A stretch of 64,000 nt of DNA. Origin: Branchiostoma floridae (lineage: Eukaryota > Chordata > Leptocardii > Amphioxiformes > Branchiostomatidae). How positions within the stretch are numbered: position 1 is the stretch's first letter; every line of letters begins with the position of its first letter. This document shows positions 12,101 through 23,500 of the stretch, in pieces. Location of the stretch: positions 13,137,075-13,201,074 of the forward strand of contig NC_049986.1 of NCBI RefSeq assembly GCF_000003815.2, given 5' to 3'. Below the pieces are notes generated by a model. It saw only the letters and a list, made by a program, of their open reading frames with translations. It ran no database searches and was not told the DNA's origin. The position numbers and the translations under genes are program-made.

Positions 12101-13174
12101 GGTTTATAACAGCAAATTGGGTTCTTTGGTCAATATTGGGTAATTCTTTGGTCAGTTTTGGATACAAATGTAAGTCCTTCCTAATTCAACTTTTCTGTGA
12201 TGCAGTGTTGAATTTTCTTGTCCACGATCAGTTCTGTCATAGCTTTCCTAAAAATTGAACCAGAAAAAATTGTGCAATACATGTTCCTTTTTTAGATCAC
12301 ATGACATTTTCATGCATATCCATCTGTCCCTACAGGTGTTCGCCAACAGTGAGCCCAACAGCCTGCAGTATCCCATAGTACAGGTACCTAATCCTTATTA
12401 CAATAACAAAGAACTTATGCCAATTCCATAGCTCCTCAACACATACTAGTACTATGCATCAACACTCGTATAATTGTCGTAGTGCTAATTGGCTTTGATG
12501 TCATAACATCATCATATATCATCATGTATAGCTTACGTTTAATGTATAAAGGTGGAAAATAGCACTTCTTTTGAGCAGGATTGTAGATGTAAGTTGTTCC
12601 TGTTTTTTTCCAGCCGTCTGTGTGTATGCTGACTCCTGATCTCCTGATCAGATATGGCAGGGACCCAAATGCACAGTAAGTGAAGCTCACATGTTTTGGC
12701 TTTATCCGGAGAATATGGGGGTTAGTGTTACTTTTTGACTGCCTTGTAGCTTTCCAATGATGTATCATGTCTCCGGTTTTACATGACAAGAAATACTGTT
12801 TGTAGCAGTGGAACTTAAATTAGCAGCAACCAAATCTCATCACCTCAACTGGAATTTTTGGATGAAACACCTGAGTCAGGAACAAACTTAAGTGAATTCT
12901 TGGCTATGGAAAGATTTTCTGAAGTCAAAGTTTTGGGGCTCAAACATGGGTTTTGATCAAGCAAGTTGTAACATGAACCTTTATTATAACCAACGTTTGC
13001 CTTTGTTGCGCTTCATTATGATACATGTACTCATGTTGTCTAACCATCCTGTATGTGTTCCATAGGGAGCGTATCCGCAGGGGACTGCAGCAGATGTGTA
13101 CCTACCTGAACCAGCTGGTACAGTGTGCGAATTTCATCTATCCTGAGGCCAGCAAGAACAACTGGTTACAATAG
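124..13174 (+). CDS. SWT1: Transcriptional protein SWT1 homologue, 16 exons in view
   Basis: Swt1 is a nuclear PIN-domain endoribonuclease that clears defective mRNPs near the transcription/export machinery. Exons: 124-294, 2838-2954, 3423-4871, 5277-5429, 6309-6537, 7174 or 7180-7382, 7863-7957, 8453-8535, 9243-9393, 10122-10269, 10666-10739, 11168-11320, 11790-11874, 12336-12383, 12614-12675, 13066-13174. All phases agree, giving about 1109 codons. A WW domain (LPPGW...YYF...TWQRP) lies near residues 10-45, then a long low-complexity linker, then the PIN domain at roughly 540-705 with acidic signatures [20 protein letters not shown] and FTNDKN. The C-terminal half, including [22 protein letters not shown]-type sequence, matches the helical region of vertebrate SWT1. 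The ATG at 124 follows an acceptor-like CAG at 86 with an open frame upstream, so the true start may lie outside. A WW domain is not one I recall from human SWT1. Confidence 0.9.
1710..1921. mobile_element. Short MITE with TA target duplication
   Basis: The ends TACTGTAAATGCA and TGCATTTACAGTA are inverted copies, and inside them GTTTGCGG-like motifs are also mirrored (ACCGCGAAC repeats). The outer TA on each side fits a TA target duplication, as in Tc1/mariner-type elements. It has no coding capacity and lies in SWT1 intron 1. Confidence 0.6.
2430..2505 (-). mobile_element. LINE 3' tail with ATTC repeats
   Basis: On the minus strand this reads CCCAGTGTGGCAAAAATGTG, then AAAGGTCTTC and four ATTC repeats. 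The same tail occurs at 41380-41445 (plus) and in diverged form at 57345-57415 (minus). A shared 3' end with a short tandem tail is typical of CR1/L2-like non-LTR retrotransposons or SINEs that use them. Confidence 0.55.
2955..3150 (+). repeat. Dispersed repeat abutting SWT1 exon 2 donor
   Basis: The sequence TTTACTTTGGCCAAGAAAGT followed by TG-rich DNA and TACTTGGTAGGTGGGTAG resembles the start of the longer repeat at 24793 (TTTACCTTCGCCAAGAAGGT...ATTTGGTATGTGGGTAG) and the one at 10883-11160. It begins directly at the SWT1 exon 2 donor (AAAG|GTTTTT). Confidence 0.5.
5384..5737 (+). repeat. Two-copy 177-bp repeat spanning SWT1 exon 4 donor
   Basis: The last about 45 coding bases of exon 4, its donor (GCACAGGAG|GTGGGG) and the following intron are repeated once 177 bp downstream, with the second donor-like copy at 5607. 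The intronic parts (CAGAATGTT, AGCAATCTAGC, AGCAGCATGT) also align. It is a tandem duplication of an exon/intron boundary, leaving a decoy exon end in the intron. Confidence 0.8.
5800..6308 (+). repeat. Tandem repeats of the SWT1 exon 5 acceptor region
   Basis: Units of about 95-100 bp contain CTGGTATCCTCAGCATATTT, GGCTGTATTTTT, TTCTCCAG and the first exon 5 bases (GGTCTGTAAAGCTGGTAGGC). Decoy acceptors end at 5883, 5974 and 6074; the true one ends at 6308. After each decoy the exon-like sequence lasts only about 30 bases before the next unit starts. The last unit is interrupted by the insertion at 6120-6244. Confidence 0.8.
6120..6244 (-). mobile_element. Probable retroelement 3' fragment with CTGAA tail
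   Basis: This 125-bp block has no match in the neighbouring repeat units and interrupts one of them. Read on the minus strand it ends in four or more CTGAA repeats after GGAAGGATGCCCTGAA, like the short tandem tail of a non-LTR element. Family not identified. Confidence 0.4.
8169..8202. repeat. Perfect hairpin, 14-bp arms
   Basis: The arms CAACTGGATATGAT and ATCATATCCAGTTG flank a 6-base loop. One arm with its flank (ATCATATCCAGTTGCTTGAG) recurs near 11567-11586, also next to a CCAGGTAATAAGA motif, so it belongs to a dispersed inverted-repeat family in SWT1 introns. Confidence 0.6.
9484..9783 (+). repeat. 13-bp pure-pyrimidine minisatellite, about 23 copies
   Basis: The unit TTCCCTCCCTTCT repeats every 13 bp for about 300 bp with almost no change. 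It starts about 90 bp after the donor of SWT1 exon 9 (9393). The sense strand is all C/T, so it could form triplex DNA or act as a long polypyrimidine tract. Reading frames through it on both strands are artefacts of the repeat. Confidence 0.95.
10883..11160 (+). repeat. Dispersed repeat running into SWT1 exon 12 acceptor
   Basis: Segments GGGTGCGTGTGTCTGTGTG, GATATTTGGAGGGTGGATAG, TTTTGGGCCCCCTTG, ATTGCAGCAGAACG and TGCTATGGTCTTG follow the same order as in the repeat at 24793-25060. The repeat continues to the acceptor TTTTCCAG ending at 11167. Confidence 0.55.
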
Positions 13175-14029
13175 GCAGCTCTAAGAACCAAACTCTTTAA
13201 GTACTTAAAGAAACACATGTTCTTGGCTTACAAAGGTACAACCCTTTGTTGAAATACTTTGATTTCACTAGTTGCCTTTAACATGTGTCCGTATGGTGAT
13301 TATTACTTGGAAGGATGTGAACAGAGCAATCTGGGACCAGTGTGCTTTGTTACCACATCTGCACTTTGAATCTATCTTCGTACTTGACAGTGCAAGTATG
13401 AATCTGGTTGGCCTTTAAGTCAACAAAGAATACTAAGCAGAGATAGAGGAAGGAAAGGCAAAATTTATGTAAGATTTTTGTTCAACTTGTGTGAGAGCAA
13501 ACTTGGATACATTCCAGGCAAATTTGGTGGCATGTAGAGTGGAAATGCTCATGTTGAAGGTTTAATCGTACAACTAGTCATGCCAAACCTTTTCCTGAAG
13601 TGCAATTGTATGGACACAAGTCATAATTGTTGTCTGGAACGTGAGGAAGCAAACTCATGTTCTTCGGGCATCCTGCAATGTGAAGCCACTGTTATGTAAG
13701 CCATATCTTTCAGAAGAAATGAAAGACAACGAAGGGGAAAATTTGGCAATGTAGATTGGTTGGTGTAGATGGCACCAATATTATACAGCTTTGCTGAAGA
13801 TAACATTTTTTGAAGGCGAGAAAGACCTATGTTTCATTGATGAAAGAAGGAAAAAAACTTGGGTACTAGGTGCTTCAACAGTAGAATTGGTCATGATGCC
13901 GCTGAAGAACTGTTAAGCATATTCTGTTTTGCACTCGGTTGTGATCCTTCATTTTCTTCAAATTAGTTTTGTTACAGTGCAAGAGAAAGCTAGAAAGTAG
14001 AAATCAACAGCAGTGTTAGAGGTAGACTC

Positions 14030-14262
14030 AAAATTGGTGTTGATGATTTTTTAGATCATTCAGTTGTCTTAACTTTTGGCTGCACTCCTCACACCTGAAT
14101 GGGTGTGAGTCTGAATGTGTGCCTTGAGATATAACCCAGCTGACTAGACTGTTTCTCACCGGTGTGTTTTCATATGCTTCTGTAAATTACCCGACTCACA
14201 GAACTGTGGGTTGCACTTCTCATATGATTGTTGATGGCTGTTTCTCCTATTTTCTTAGTGTT
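14030..14262 (-). pseudogene. Decayed C2H2 zinc-finger fragment
   Basis: The minus strand encodes CNPQFCESGNLQKHMKTH, then CACCGGTGAGAAA (the HTGEK linker) in a shifted frame, and further on FRCEECSQKLRQLNDLKNH. The spacing of Cys and His is that of C2H2 fingers, which bind DNA in intact proteins. A two-base loss before the linker breaks the frame and the first Cys pair is damaged. It is probably a remnant of one of the many lancelet zinc-finger genes, about two to three fingers long. Confidence 0.65.
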
Positions 14263-16112
14263 AAGTTAAGTACTTTTTTGTAGAAAATACTGTATTCTAA
14301 GATGACTTAAAATCAGCCTTATCTTGCCAATTTTTTCATGTAGCCAAACTTAATGTTACATCATGTTTCTGTTTTGAAGAAGAACCTTTTTTTGTTAGTT
14401 TTTCTTCCATTTTGAAGAATAACACAACAAATGCATGTATTTGCTATGGATATAGTAAACATGTAGTAATTGAAATGTGCCAAAATTTTCAATGTGGATA
14501 TATTCCACTTGATGTAGCTAAGTTGCAATTATTTACAATGTGGAAAGTTATCTCTAGAAAAATGTCAGAACTAGTAGACAGTATTTTTGTCATAAATGGC
14601 AACATTTAATAGTTGTAGTAGTAGTAGTAGTACTATATAAGATTGTTGTCTTACCTTTATTTCCAGACATACCATTGGCTCCTTCCTGACTTTTCCCATT
14701 CCTTTCATTGCTTTCACCCATTTGTGTGCTCCATCTTTCCTGCTTTGCTTCCACACCTCTGTTTTTCTTTGTTGAGTGTTGTTTACTTTTATTTTCGTTC
14801 TTCCTGTTCCTTTTGTGCAATTTTCTCAGGTTTTCACTCTTCTTTTCTCTCTCCTTTCCTTACTTGCACTTTCGCACTTCTTTCTTTCATCTTTTCCTTT
14901 TGCTCTCCCATATTCATTCACTGTCGTCAATCTCACAACTTGCAGATGCCGTTCTTCTCTTTTTCATTCTCCTTTTTAACATGGTGTGGAACCCTATTAT
15001 CTTCAGACTCTCTTTTATCCTCTATTTGTGTAGAGGACGAATGAAAATCTGCAGCTATGATAGGTTTACATACAACATACTTTTTTTCACCCATAATGTA
15101 TCTATTTGCATGTTGTTATCTCCAAGCAGTTGTATGGCAATGCATGCTTGTTTGTTTGTTTGCTTTTGTTCTTAGTTACTTTTTCCATTTGTACCACATG
15201 CTGTATTTTCTCTCTTAGAAGCACACCTCAAATGAAAGCATAGCTGGAGTTTCCAATATCAGATGTGTCAACATTTAAACATGATAAAATTAGTGAGGGT
15301 GGAAAGAAATGTCCGACCATGCCTCTTTTTTTTTAACGTATACTAGAAACATCGTGATCTTTATCTTTTCAGTGTATACAGTGTGCTTCTTATAGATTGA
15401 ATACAGTGTAATAGATATTCTATTGCGCTGGAAGGCCAAAGAAAAAATTTACAACTTGCTATGCCTTTTTCTCAAGTTTAAAAATTTTATATGTTGTATG
15501 GCATTTTGTTCATACATACCTATGCTATCCGTCCAACAGTTACTGTATTAAAGAAATACTAATAGCTGGGCTTACTAATGACATATTATAATGTTGTTAA
15601 TTGTAGAGTATCACATCATAGATCAGTTCAAATAGTATGACAACAAAACAATCTAGTATGTGTTGGTGTTCTTTTTCATGTTGCCTTTTCCAACCTATTA
15701 ACAGGATGTAATTGCAAGTTGCCCAAAACAGCAATAATCCTCCAACGTATATCAGGTTGTCTTATTGTCATACTGTTTTGCCCTTAAGTCTGGATGGAGA
15801 ATATGACTAACTTCTCAGAATAGAACTAACTTCTCACTTCCTACCAATAGATGCTGTACTGTACTATTATTTGACTCAACATTTTATTGTTGCATCTATA
15901 GTGTTTACTAGTAAAAGTTCAAACTCAATAGTTGTAAAACAAAAATAGAGGTAGAAACTGCCCAGTTTATTATGTGCCAGAAATGGAAACTCCATTCATC
16001 ATGTACAGAGAAATAATGTAGTTTGGACCATTGTTGGAAATGATCACATGATCATGTGCCTTTATCAAGAACAAACCATGACAGTTGCTTTGTATGCTTA
16101 TTTTCTTACATA

Positions 16113-16510
16113 TAAGGCCACATCAATTTAATTTGTTGGTTCTCGGATTTCCGCCCCATTTTTTTCCGATTTGAAAAAAAAAAATTTTGTCCCAAGAAAA
16201 ATAATATAGGTTTGCTATTACAGACCTTTAAAAAACCCCATTCCAGGGGCACATACTGCTGATAAACCAATCAGAGCGCTTATTTGCAGTCACATGATCA
16301 GAACAGTGGTATAAAATCGAAGGAAGAGATTCGTTGGATAAATAATGCCATGAAAAGCTGAAAACTTGACTACTTACCTTGTTTTTTTTTGTGTTATATA
16401 AGTTAATCGCAGACTTTTTGCAATTTTTTTTTCTTTTTTTTTTCGACCGACCACCCCAACATTTTTCTGAAAAAATCCGAGAACCAAGAAATTAAATTGG
16501 TGTGGCCTAA
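16113..16510. mobile_element. PIF/Harbinger-like MITE with TAA duplication
   Basis: The ends GGCCACATCAATTTAATTTG and its inverse at 16460-16507 (also GGTTCTCGGATTT) form terminal inverted repeats of about 37 bp. They are flanked by TAA on both sides (16113-16115 and 16508-16510). The interior is A/T-run rich without coding capacity. A 3-bp TAA duplication fits PIF/Harbinger. Confidence 0.75.
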
Positions 16511-17525
16511 CGTTAGTACTAATACCCTGTAGTAGAGTAACCCAAATTGTTATATTTTCATACACACATTATATTTTGATGCATAGATTTTCTTCACGTT
16601 AGATTTTCTATTAAACTGCAAGTGGGAAGAACCCACCCAAAATAGTTTGGTTGAGTGATCTGTACATGTACCTGTAAGATTTTGTAGTATTCAGTTATGA
16701 CATGTGTCTTCCTTTTTACTGTTATACAACAATGCAGTAAGGAAGCATTTGTCGGTGTATGTGTGTTGTACCAAATTTATCACGTAGAAAATTCTTCATA
16801 TTGTAAACTGTTATACATTTAGACAATATCAGATGTTCCATGGAAACACTCATGACATTACTGTGATATCCAGTTGAAATATGGAGTTTCCACAACATCC
16901 AAATTAGAAGTTGTCATAATCTGCAGAACACTACACTTATGACAGCATATATTTTATGGTAGCCATCTCTCAACTGATGAAGTCATACCTGCTACTGATT
17001 ACTGATGTCACCTTGACAAAGGAATGGGGTTAGGTCTTATGGGCTTATTACCCCACAAAGGTGCACATACATATACAACCACATGCAGATAGAGGTATCA
17101 TATAGTATATAAATCACCCACATACAGAGGCAAACACACAACCTTAACATGCATATACATACCCATAGACTTGCATACAAACTGCACATGCATTCACACC
17201 AACACCAGAACATTTCCCAATTGATGAGAAGTGTAGGTGTATATACAATGGGTGCTCTCCAGTATCAAGTACTGGCACTGGTGCATTTAATCATTATACA
17301 CAAGATATTTTAGTCACTTAAAGCTGAGGATAAGAAAGTAAAGTTAAATACATGATGATGACATGTCCTTGACTCCCTATACAGTTAAGTTATCAAAGCA
17401 AATGTTTGTTATGTGAAGTGTTGATAAGTTGCATGTTGGCAATTAGACAGGCTTTGAATGCATAAAAACTTGCACTTAATGGAGACCACCCAGCAATTTT
17501 GGCTGACGTCCCTTATCTATATCCT

Positions 17526-20500
17526 TCATGCCTTTGTGTCTTGGACCCTGTCCTCCACCTCAACGTTTCCCTTCTTGAGTTTGAGAGCAGTAAGGGCTGA
17601 GTCTATCATCTTCTTGGTAACGCTGGAATAGAAGAGAGACACAAAATGAACATGAAATTTGTCCGCAAATACTTTATTGCTGGAGAATGACTGAAAATCA
17701 AAACTGGTTCACTCGGCAAATTCAACTGGTCAATAGTGCCCCGAAACTTCGAAAGTTATGTTATTTCTTGGTTGTGAGTAAAGAACTTTTTTTGCCGGGG
17801 CGCCGCAGGCGCCCGGCTTTGTCCCCGGTTTAATGGTTCGTCCTTGGATGGGTCTGCTATGGTCGCAAAATGTACCGTGCGTTTTTACGACAATTCTCAG
17901 CCCTTCTCAGCCCTTCAAATAAACGCAATGTACCGTGCGTTTTTACGACAATTCTCAGCCCTTCTTAGCCCTTCAAATAAACGTTGTAAGAATACTGTTT
18001 ATCCATGACCTCTACTCGTACAGAAAACATTGCAGCGCTCATTAGCAAAGTCTAGGAAAGGAAAATGTTTCTTGATTTGCAGTAAAACACTGGTCATGTA
18101 ACATTTGAGGAGTTGTCGTTAAATCGCACGGTTCATTTTGCGATAGCGTTGACGGGTCCGGGTATTTAGCGGAATAACCCGGAATAACCCGGAATAACCC
18201 GGAATAACCTTAATAAAGGATGAAAGCTACCGAAATACAGTGTGCTTTGATAAGTTAAGATCGCAGAATGCAATATTTTGGCATAAAATAATGTATATAT
18301 GGCCATGGGAACAAGAAATATTACGGTTATTCCGGGTTATTCCGGGTCATTTCGGGTTATTCCGGTAAATACCCTCACGGGCGTTGACGGTGCGGAGGAG
18401 GTGAGATTTTTATCGTACAGAAATTGGTACAGTTTGTAAAGTTATCTTTCTGGAATTCGGATGTATTAAAATATAACATTACATTCTAAGGCGTAGTGTC
18501 ATGTGAGTAAAATGAGCACGACATTTGACGAAAGATTTTGTGGAGGGTATACAGTCAAGTTTATTGTGCAACGATTGGAACAGTTTACGTGCGGGTGGGA
18601 GGGGGGCGTGCGTCTATATATGCAGCTGCAGGAGGTCCTGCAGGACATTTTCGATCGTAAGAGTAACGTACAATTTGAAAAGATAGTGATCATGAATTCG
18701 GACACATTGAAACATATTTCCAAGGAACGGTATATAGTTTTTTTAGTAAAACCAGTGTGTGGGGATTGACGAGAATTTAGATAGTTTAATGGTGCACTGT
18801 GCTTGAGCCGATGCGAGGCATTATGCAGGGCATTTTTGATTGTAAAAATATCGTACAAGTTGAAAAGATGGATCGGATTCTAATACATTAAAACATACAT
18901 TTCCAAAGAATAGTAGAAAACAACGGATTGTAGCTAACTGTTAAACAATCAGCAAAGCAGTTGGCAAGATGTCACACCTGAACTTTTGTAGATTTTTGCT
19001 TTTTGTTGGTACTAGTAAGATGTTATGTGATCAAGACAATATTTTCTTTCTGTTTCAGTGACGCCTTAGACTGTTCTCTGCTATATATACAAGTGACACA
19101 GTAATATACAGAAACTTACAGCTAGCAAAAGTCTGTACTCAATAAGATTTTACACAGTACACATTTATACTTCTTCTGCTGAAATCTACGCATTACATTT
19201 TGCATCCAACCAAAGAGGTTTGAAAGAGAGTCCTTGATCCAACCAAATTAGACCTTGAGACCTATTAACAGATCATTGATCACTGTGCATTTTGCACATA
19301 CCAGACTCAATCGTGCCACTGAGCACTGCATTTTGCACACACCAGACCAATTGTGCCACTGAGCACTGTGCATTTTGCACACACCAGACCTATCGTGCCA
19401 TTGAGCACTGTGCATTTTGCACACACCAGACCTATCGTGCCATTGAGCACTGTGCATTTTGCACACACCAGACCAATCGTGCCATTGAGCACTGTGCATT
19501 TTGCACACACCAGACCAATCGTGCCATTGAGCACTGTGCATTTTGCACACACCAGACTCAATCGTGCCACTGAGCACTGTGCATTGTGCAAATAAAGTCA
19601 AGCAAAGAACACATATATTGTGAACAATGTGTGAATCTATTTTATCGGGAAAATACCACCAAGGTGACATCATTTTCAGTGGAGATAATAGAGGCAAACA
19701 ATGCACTGCAAATGCTTTAATGGCAGTTGTTAACCACAGTACTTGCAGACAAGCAATTACCTGGACAAGTACAGACCTTGATGGTGTACTTTTTCAAGGA
19801 GATGCACTATACACCTACATAAAACCATCACTAAGATCTGGTGTGGAGTTCCTCTCCGTTGATGATATTCCAGACTATTTGCAACTTTACAACAATACTG
19901 TACGTGTATCAATAAAAGAGTCTTACACTGGAGACATATTTGCCACAGAAGCAGTCTATCCTTATTACACCTTAAAGAAAGCCCTAGAAGCAGCATTTGC
20001 TGAATCCAACACTTGTCTTTTCATAACAGCACATGGAATAACTGGTTCAACAGTAGCATTGTTGCACGCTGATAACAAGTATTTTGTTTATGACTCACAT
20101 GCCAGAAGTCCCATAACAGCATTGCCAGATAGCCATGGCACTTCTACTTTAAGCATGCACAGTTCAAACAGCAATCTAGTTTCATTCTTGCAACAACTTA
20201 ACTGGAACACAACATGCAATTTTGAGGTTGTCCCAGTACAAGCAGAAAATGTTTTCTTATCAGTTGAACCTACTGGTATACACATTATCAATCTGACTAG
20301 CAATGTTTCTTCTATGATTGAGTCAGAAAACTGCTTTCAAGTTCAACAACAACACACATACACCTTGGTTAAACCAGAGTTTGTATCTACGAAAGAGAAC
20401 CTACAACAACCAAACACAGCATTTCCATTTGCACCACATTGTAACCAAAGTACTGGGAAAAACATTGTGCCATGCACCACAAGCAAACATCCAAGTGCTA

Positions 20501-23500
20501 TGCCAGAGAACAGGAATGAAGGCCTCTTGAATCAATTAGTAATGTCACCAAATGCAGCATCAAATTTAAATGATAAAAAAGTGCAAGGTCTTGCAATCCA
20601 AAGCGCAATATGCAAGGACAAACAAGAAAAACAAACCTATCAACAGAAGACAGAGAGTCTTGCAGAACAAAGAACATCATACAAAGCAAAGAAAGCAAAT
20701 GAGACCTGTGAGCAGAAGAAAGAACGACAATGCACATCCGGGACCTCTTCCCGCCTTTGGCTGTGGTCTCGCACCGGAGTTTCTTTTACGATTTTTATAT
20801 CCGGCACACAGCGCACACAAGGGATACAATTCCGCCCACAAAAGTACGCCGGAAAATCCAATTATACCAGTGAACAAAGGTTTCCAGCCAACTTCCCATA
20901 GATTTTAGATATAAACTTCTAGTTTAATAATGATGCACATTTTACTGGAACACAACATGAAATTTTGAGGTAGTCCTTCCAAATGCGCCCCGGCCAGCTT
21001 TTTTTAAAAGCTTTCTTGTTTCATATCATTCAACATGAACTATACTCAGTGACCAATAGATATAATAATTATTGCCCGTTGTACTTATCTCTCTCAATAG
21101 ATTAGGATTTTTTTCAAGCGTAGCAAAATTTAATGTCCTTAATACTATAATAGCTCAGTTACAAGATCATGCTCTTCTTCAAACACGTCTATCAGACACT
21201 GAACGTTTTAAGTACATCAAAAACAAATTCTGTACAGCTTTTATTAAAAGACTCACCCCCTCCCAAACTCCTCCCCATCCTCCAGAGTCTGCGGCAGTTG
21301 CAGACCTTTAGTCTCGGGCAGCAGCATGCACAGCAGCCCGGCCAGGATGGTCATGATGCTGAACAGCAGGTAGGGTGCAGGGCGCCACACATCCGCTAGG
21401 AGCCATAGGAAGGGCGAGATGGTGGCGCCAAAACGGGCGGCCATGGAGGAGGAACCCATACCGGTGTTTCTGAAATGGCATTGTCAGCAAGATTAGCCTC
21501 TTTAGCAGGGTACTGATGTTCAACCTGACGACAGGCCATGATATGCCCCCAAAAGCCTAACCCGTATGCCTACTAATGCTCCCGTTACATTTCAAAATCC
21601 GGACCCGATCGGGTAGTTTTTGAAAAGTAAGTAATAAAGCATGCAAAACGGTAAAAAAAAAGAAGGTAAAACAAATAGACATGGCCATACATGTACGTCG
21701 TGTACACTCCTTGATTGACACTTTTATTTTCCGTTCCCGCATCCCGACTGGGTCCCGGTTTGGAAATATGAACCGTAGCATCAGCTATTTCGGAGGCTAC
21801 AACAAGATAGCGGTTTCTTTTTTTTCTTTCGACCTTTCGTGTCTGCACCTCTATATGAGATGAAGATTTGTTCAACACAACTTGCATATTTCTCTAAAAT
21901 GAAACTGTTGTTTTTCATTCCATACCTTTTCTCAAACCATGTCAAACAAGGAACTGCAAGATCTAGGGAGCTTGGTTTTGCCTCAGAGATAGAATATAAA
22001 GGCCGGTCCAAATGATTCTGTTCTTCTACATGATCATCATCATCATCATCGGTCGACGTGCTTACAAACGATGGGATTATACCGCCCCTTACTGGGTGAC
22101 ATACTCTTTCGTTGGCTAATTACAAGACATGGATGCGCCAGGTCTCCCGTTCTTCTACATTTCACATTTTACGCTCTAAACGTACCTGACAACAGTAGGG
22201 AAGAGCTCTATGGAGTAGATCATGATACCCTGAAACCCTCCGGTGATGCACAACTTAGACAGCATCGCTACAGCCACACGGCTGTCACCTGGTGAAGACA
22301 TGCGCCAACATGTCCCGTCAAATCACGTTTTGGAAGAAAGCGTATAATAGCAACGTATCATTTCTGACAAGAAACTACTGTACTGAATTCTAGTTCATGT
22401 AGTTTCTTGTCAGAAACGTTCGTAGAAAAATAAAAGCAGAAAGGAAAAAGAAGTCATGATCATTCCGGCCACGAACCGTCAGTTCTGAATACTTCCATTT
22501 TGTTACTAGGGCGGAGAAGATTAGACAAGTAGTTTAACGTTATACATATTGTGCAAATTTTGCCTTTGCAGGGCAAGACCTGGGAGCGAGATTGACCTCT
22601 GACCTGGTGGGAGGACGGTGACAATTATGAGTCCCAGGCCCGTCAGGAACAGGTAGGTGAAAACTGGGATCTTCCGCCCGAATCTGCAGTGTAACAAAAA
22701 CGACGTCGATCATCATTTGAGATATTCAAAGTCCAAAGTTAATGATTGGTTTGGCGGAAATTTAAAAACACCAGCAATGCACACATGGACATATAAGACG
22801 TCAACCTTTTCATTATACCAGTCTCGTGTAACACTGTATCCCGCCTCACATCCTGTCACTCAAACACGTAGACCTAATACAATACCTCCTTTTCCTCGTA
22901 GGTAAAAGCGCCCCCTCACCTCTCCTGTAGGTACAGCAGGGACAGGTAGCCGGGGATCTCCATGATGGAAGAGATAAGGAAGTTGAGGTAGATGTTTCCG
23001 CTGAGGTCCGTGATGTTTAGGGAGAAGCCGTAGAATACCAGACTGCACGTGAACCTGAACGGTCGCAAACAGGTGAGTGTGGAAATATTCTCCACAATTA
23101 TAAGGAATTCATAACAATTTTATCAATATATACTTTGCCACTTTCACGAATTTTTATCAGTATTCGTTGTGATTGAGACAATGATGTTAAGTCGTTAACG
23201 TTAAGTCGGCAATTTAGACAAAGTTGCACCAATTTACATTTAGTAACAGCTTGTCTAGTATAGTAAACTTTACCTCTAGCAATTCCTTTTCACCTTGAAG
23301 CTCACAACTGTTTCCGGTTTGGTATTTAACTATTCTGCAAGTTTTATTATTTCAATACCCTCTCTCGTCCCTAAAGTAGTCATATTTGTAAGACAAGACA
23401 TCACGTGATCCTTACCAGACGTAGAAGCACTTGAATGACCTCATCCTCATGTTGGGCGTGCGCAGTAAGTCTACGATGCTGTACTTTCTAGAAGCCTCTT

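Larger units (their letters stand above)
13175..17525. other. 3' flank between convergent SWT1 and SLC22-A
   Basis: No intact gene is visible. The first part is presumably SWT1 3' UTR; ATTAAA motifs occur near 15547 and 16608, but no clear cleavage site can be assigned. A pyrimidine-rich stretch at 14650-15000 gives long F/L/S-rich reading frames that look like composition artefacts. The zinc-finger remnant (14030-14262) and the MITE (16113-16510) are listed separately. Confidence 0.6.

Noticed and set aside
14643-15175. Plus-strand frames of 133-155 codons rich in Phe, Leu and Ser
   Set aside because: The DNA is pyrimidine-rich and the proteins look like its composition; no domain, no splice context, and it lies in the SWT1 3' flank.
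19248-19706. Repeat protein of about 150 residues with a 14-residue period
   Set aside because: The 42-bp minisatellite is a multiple of three and is open in several frames on both strands, which points to chance, not selection.
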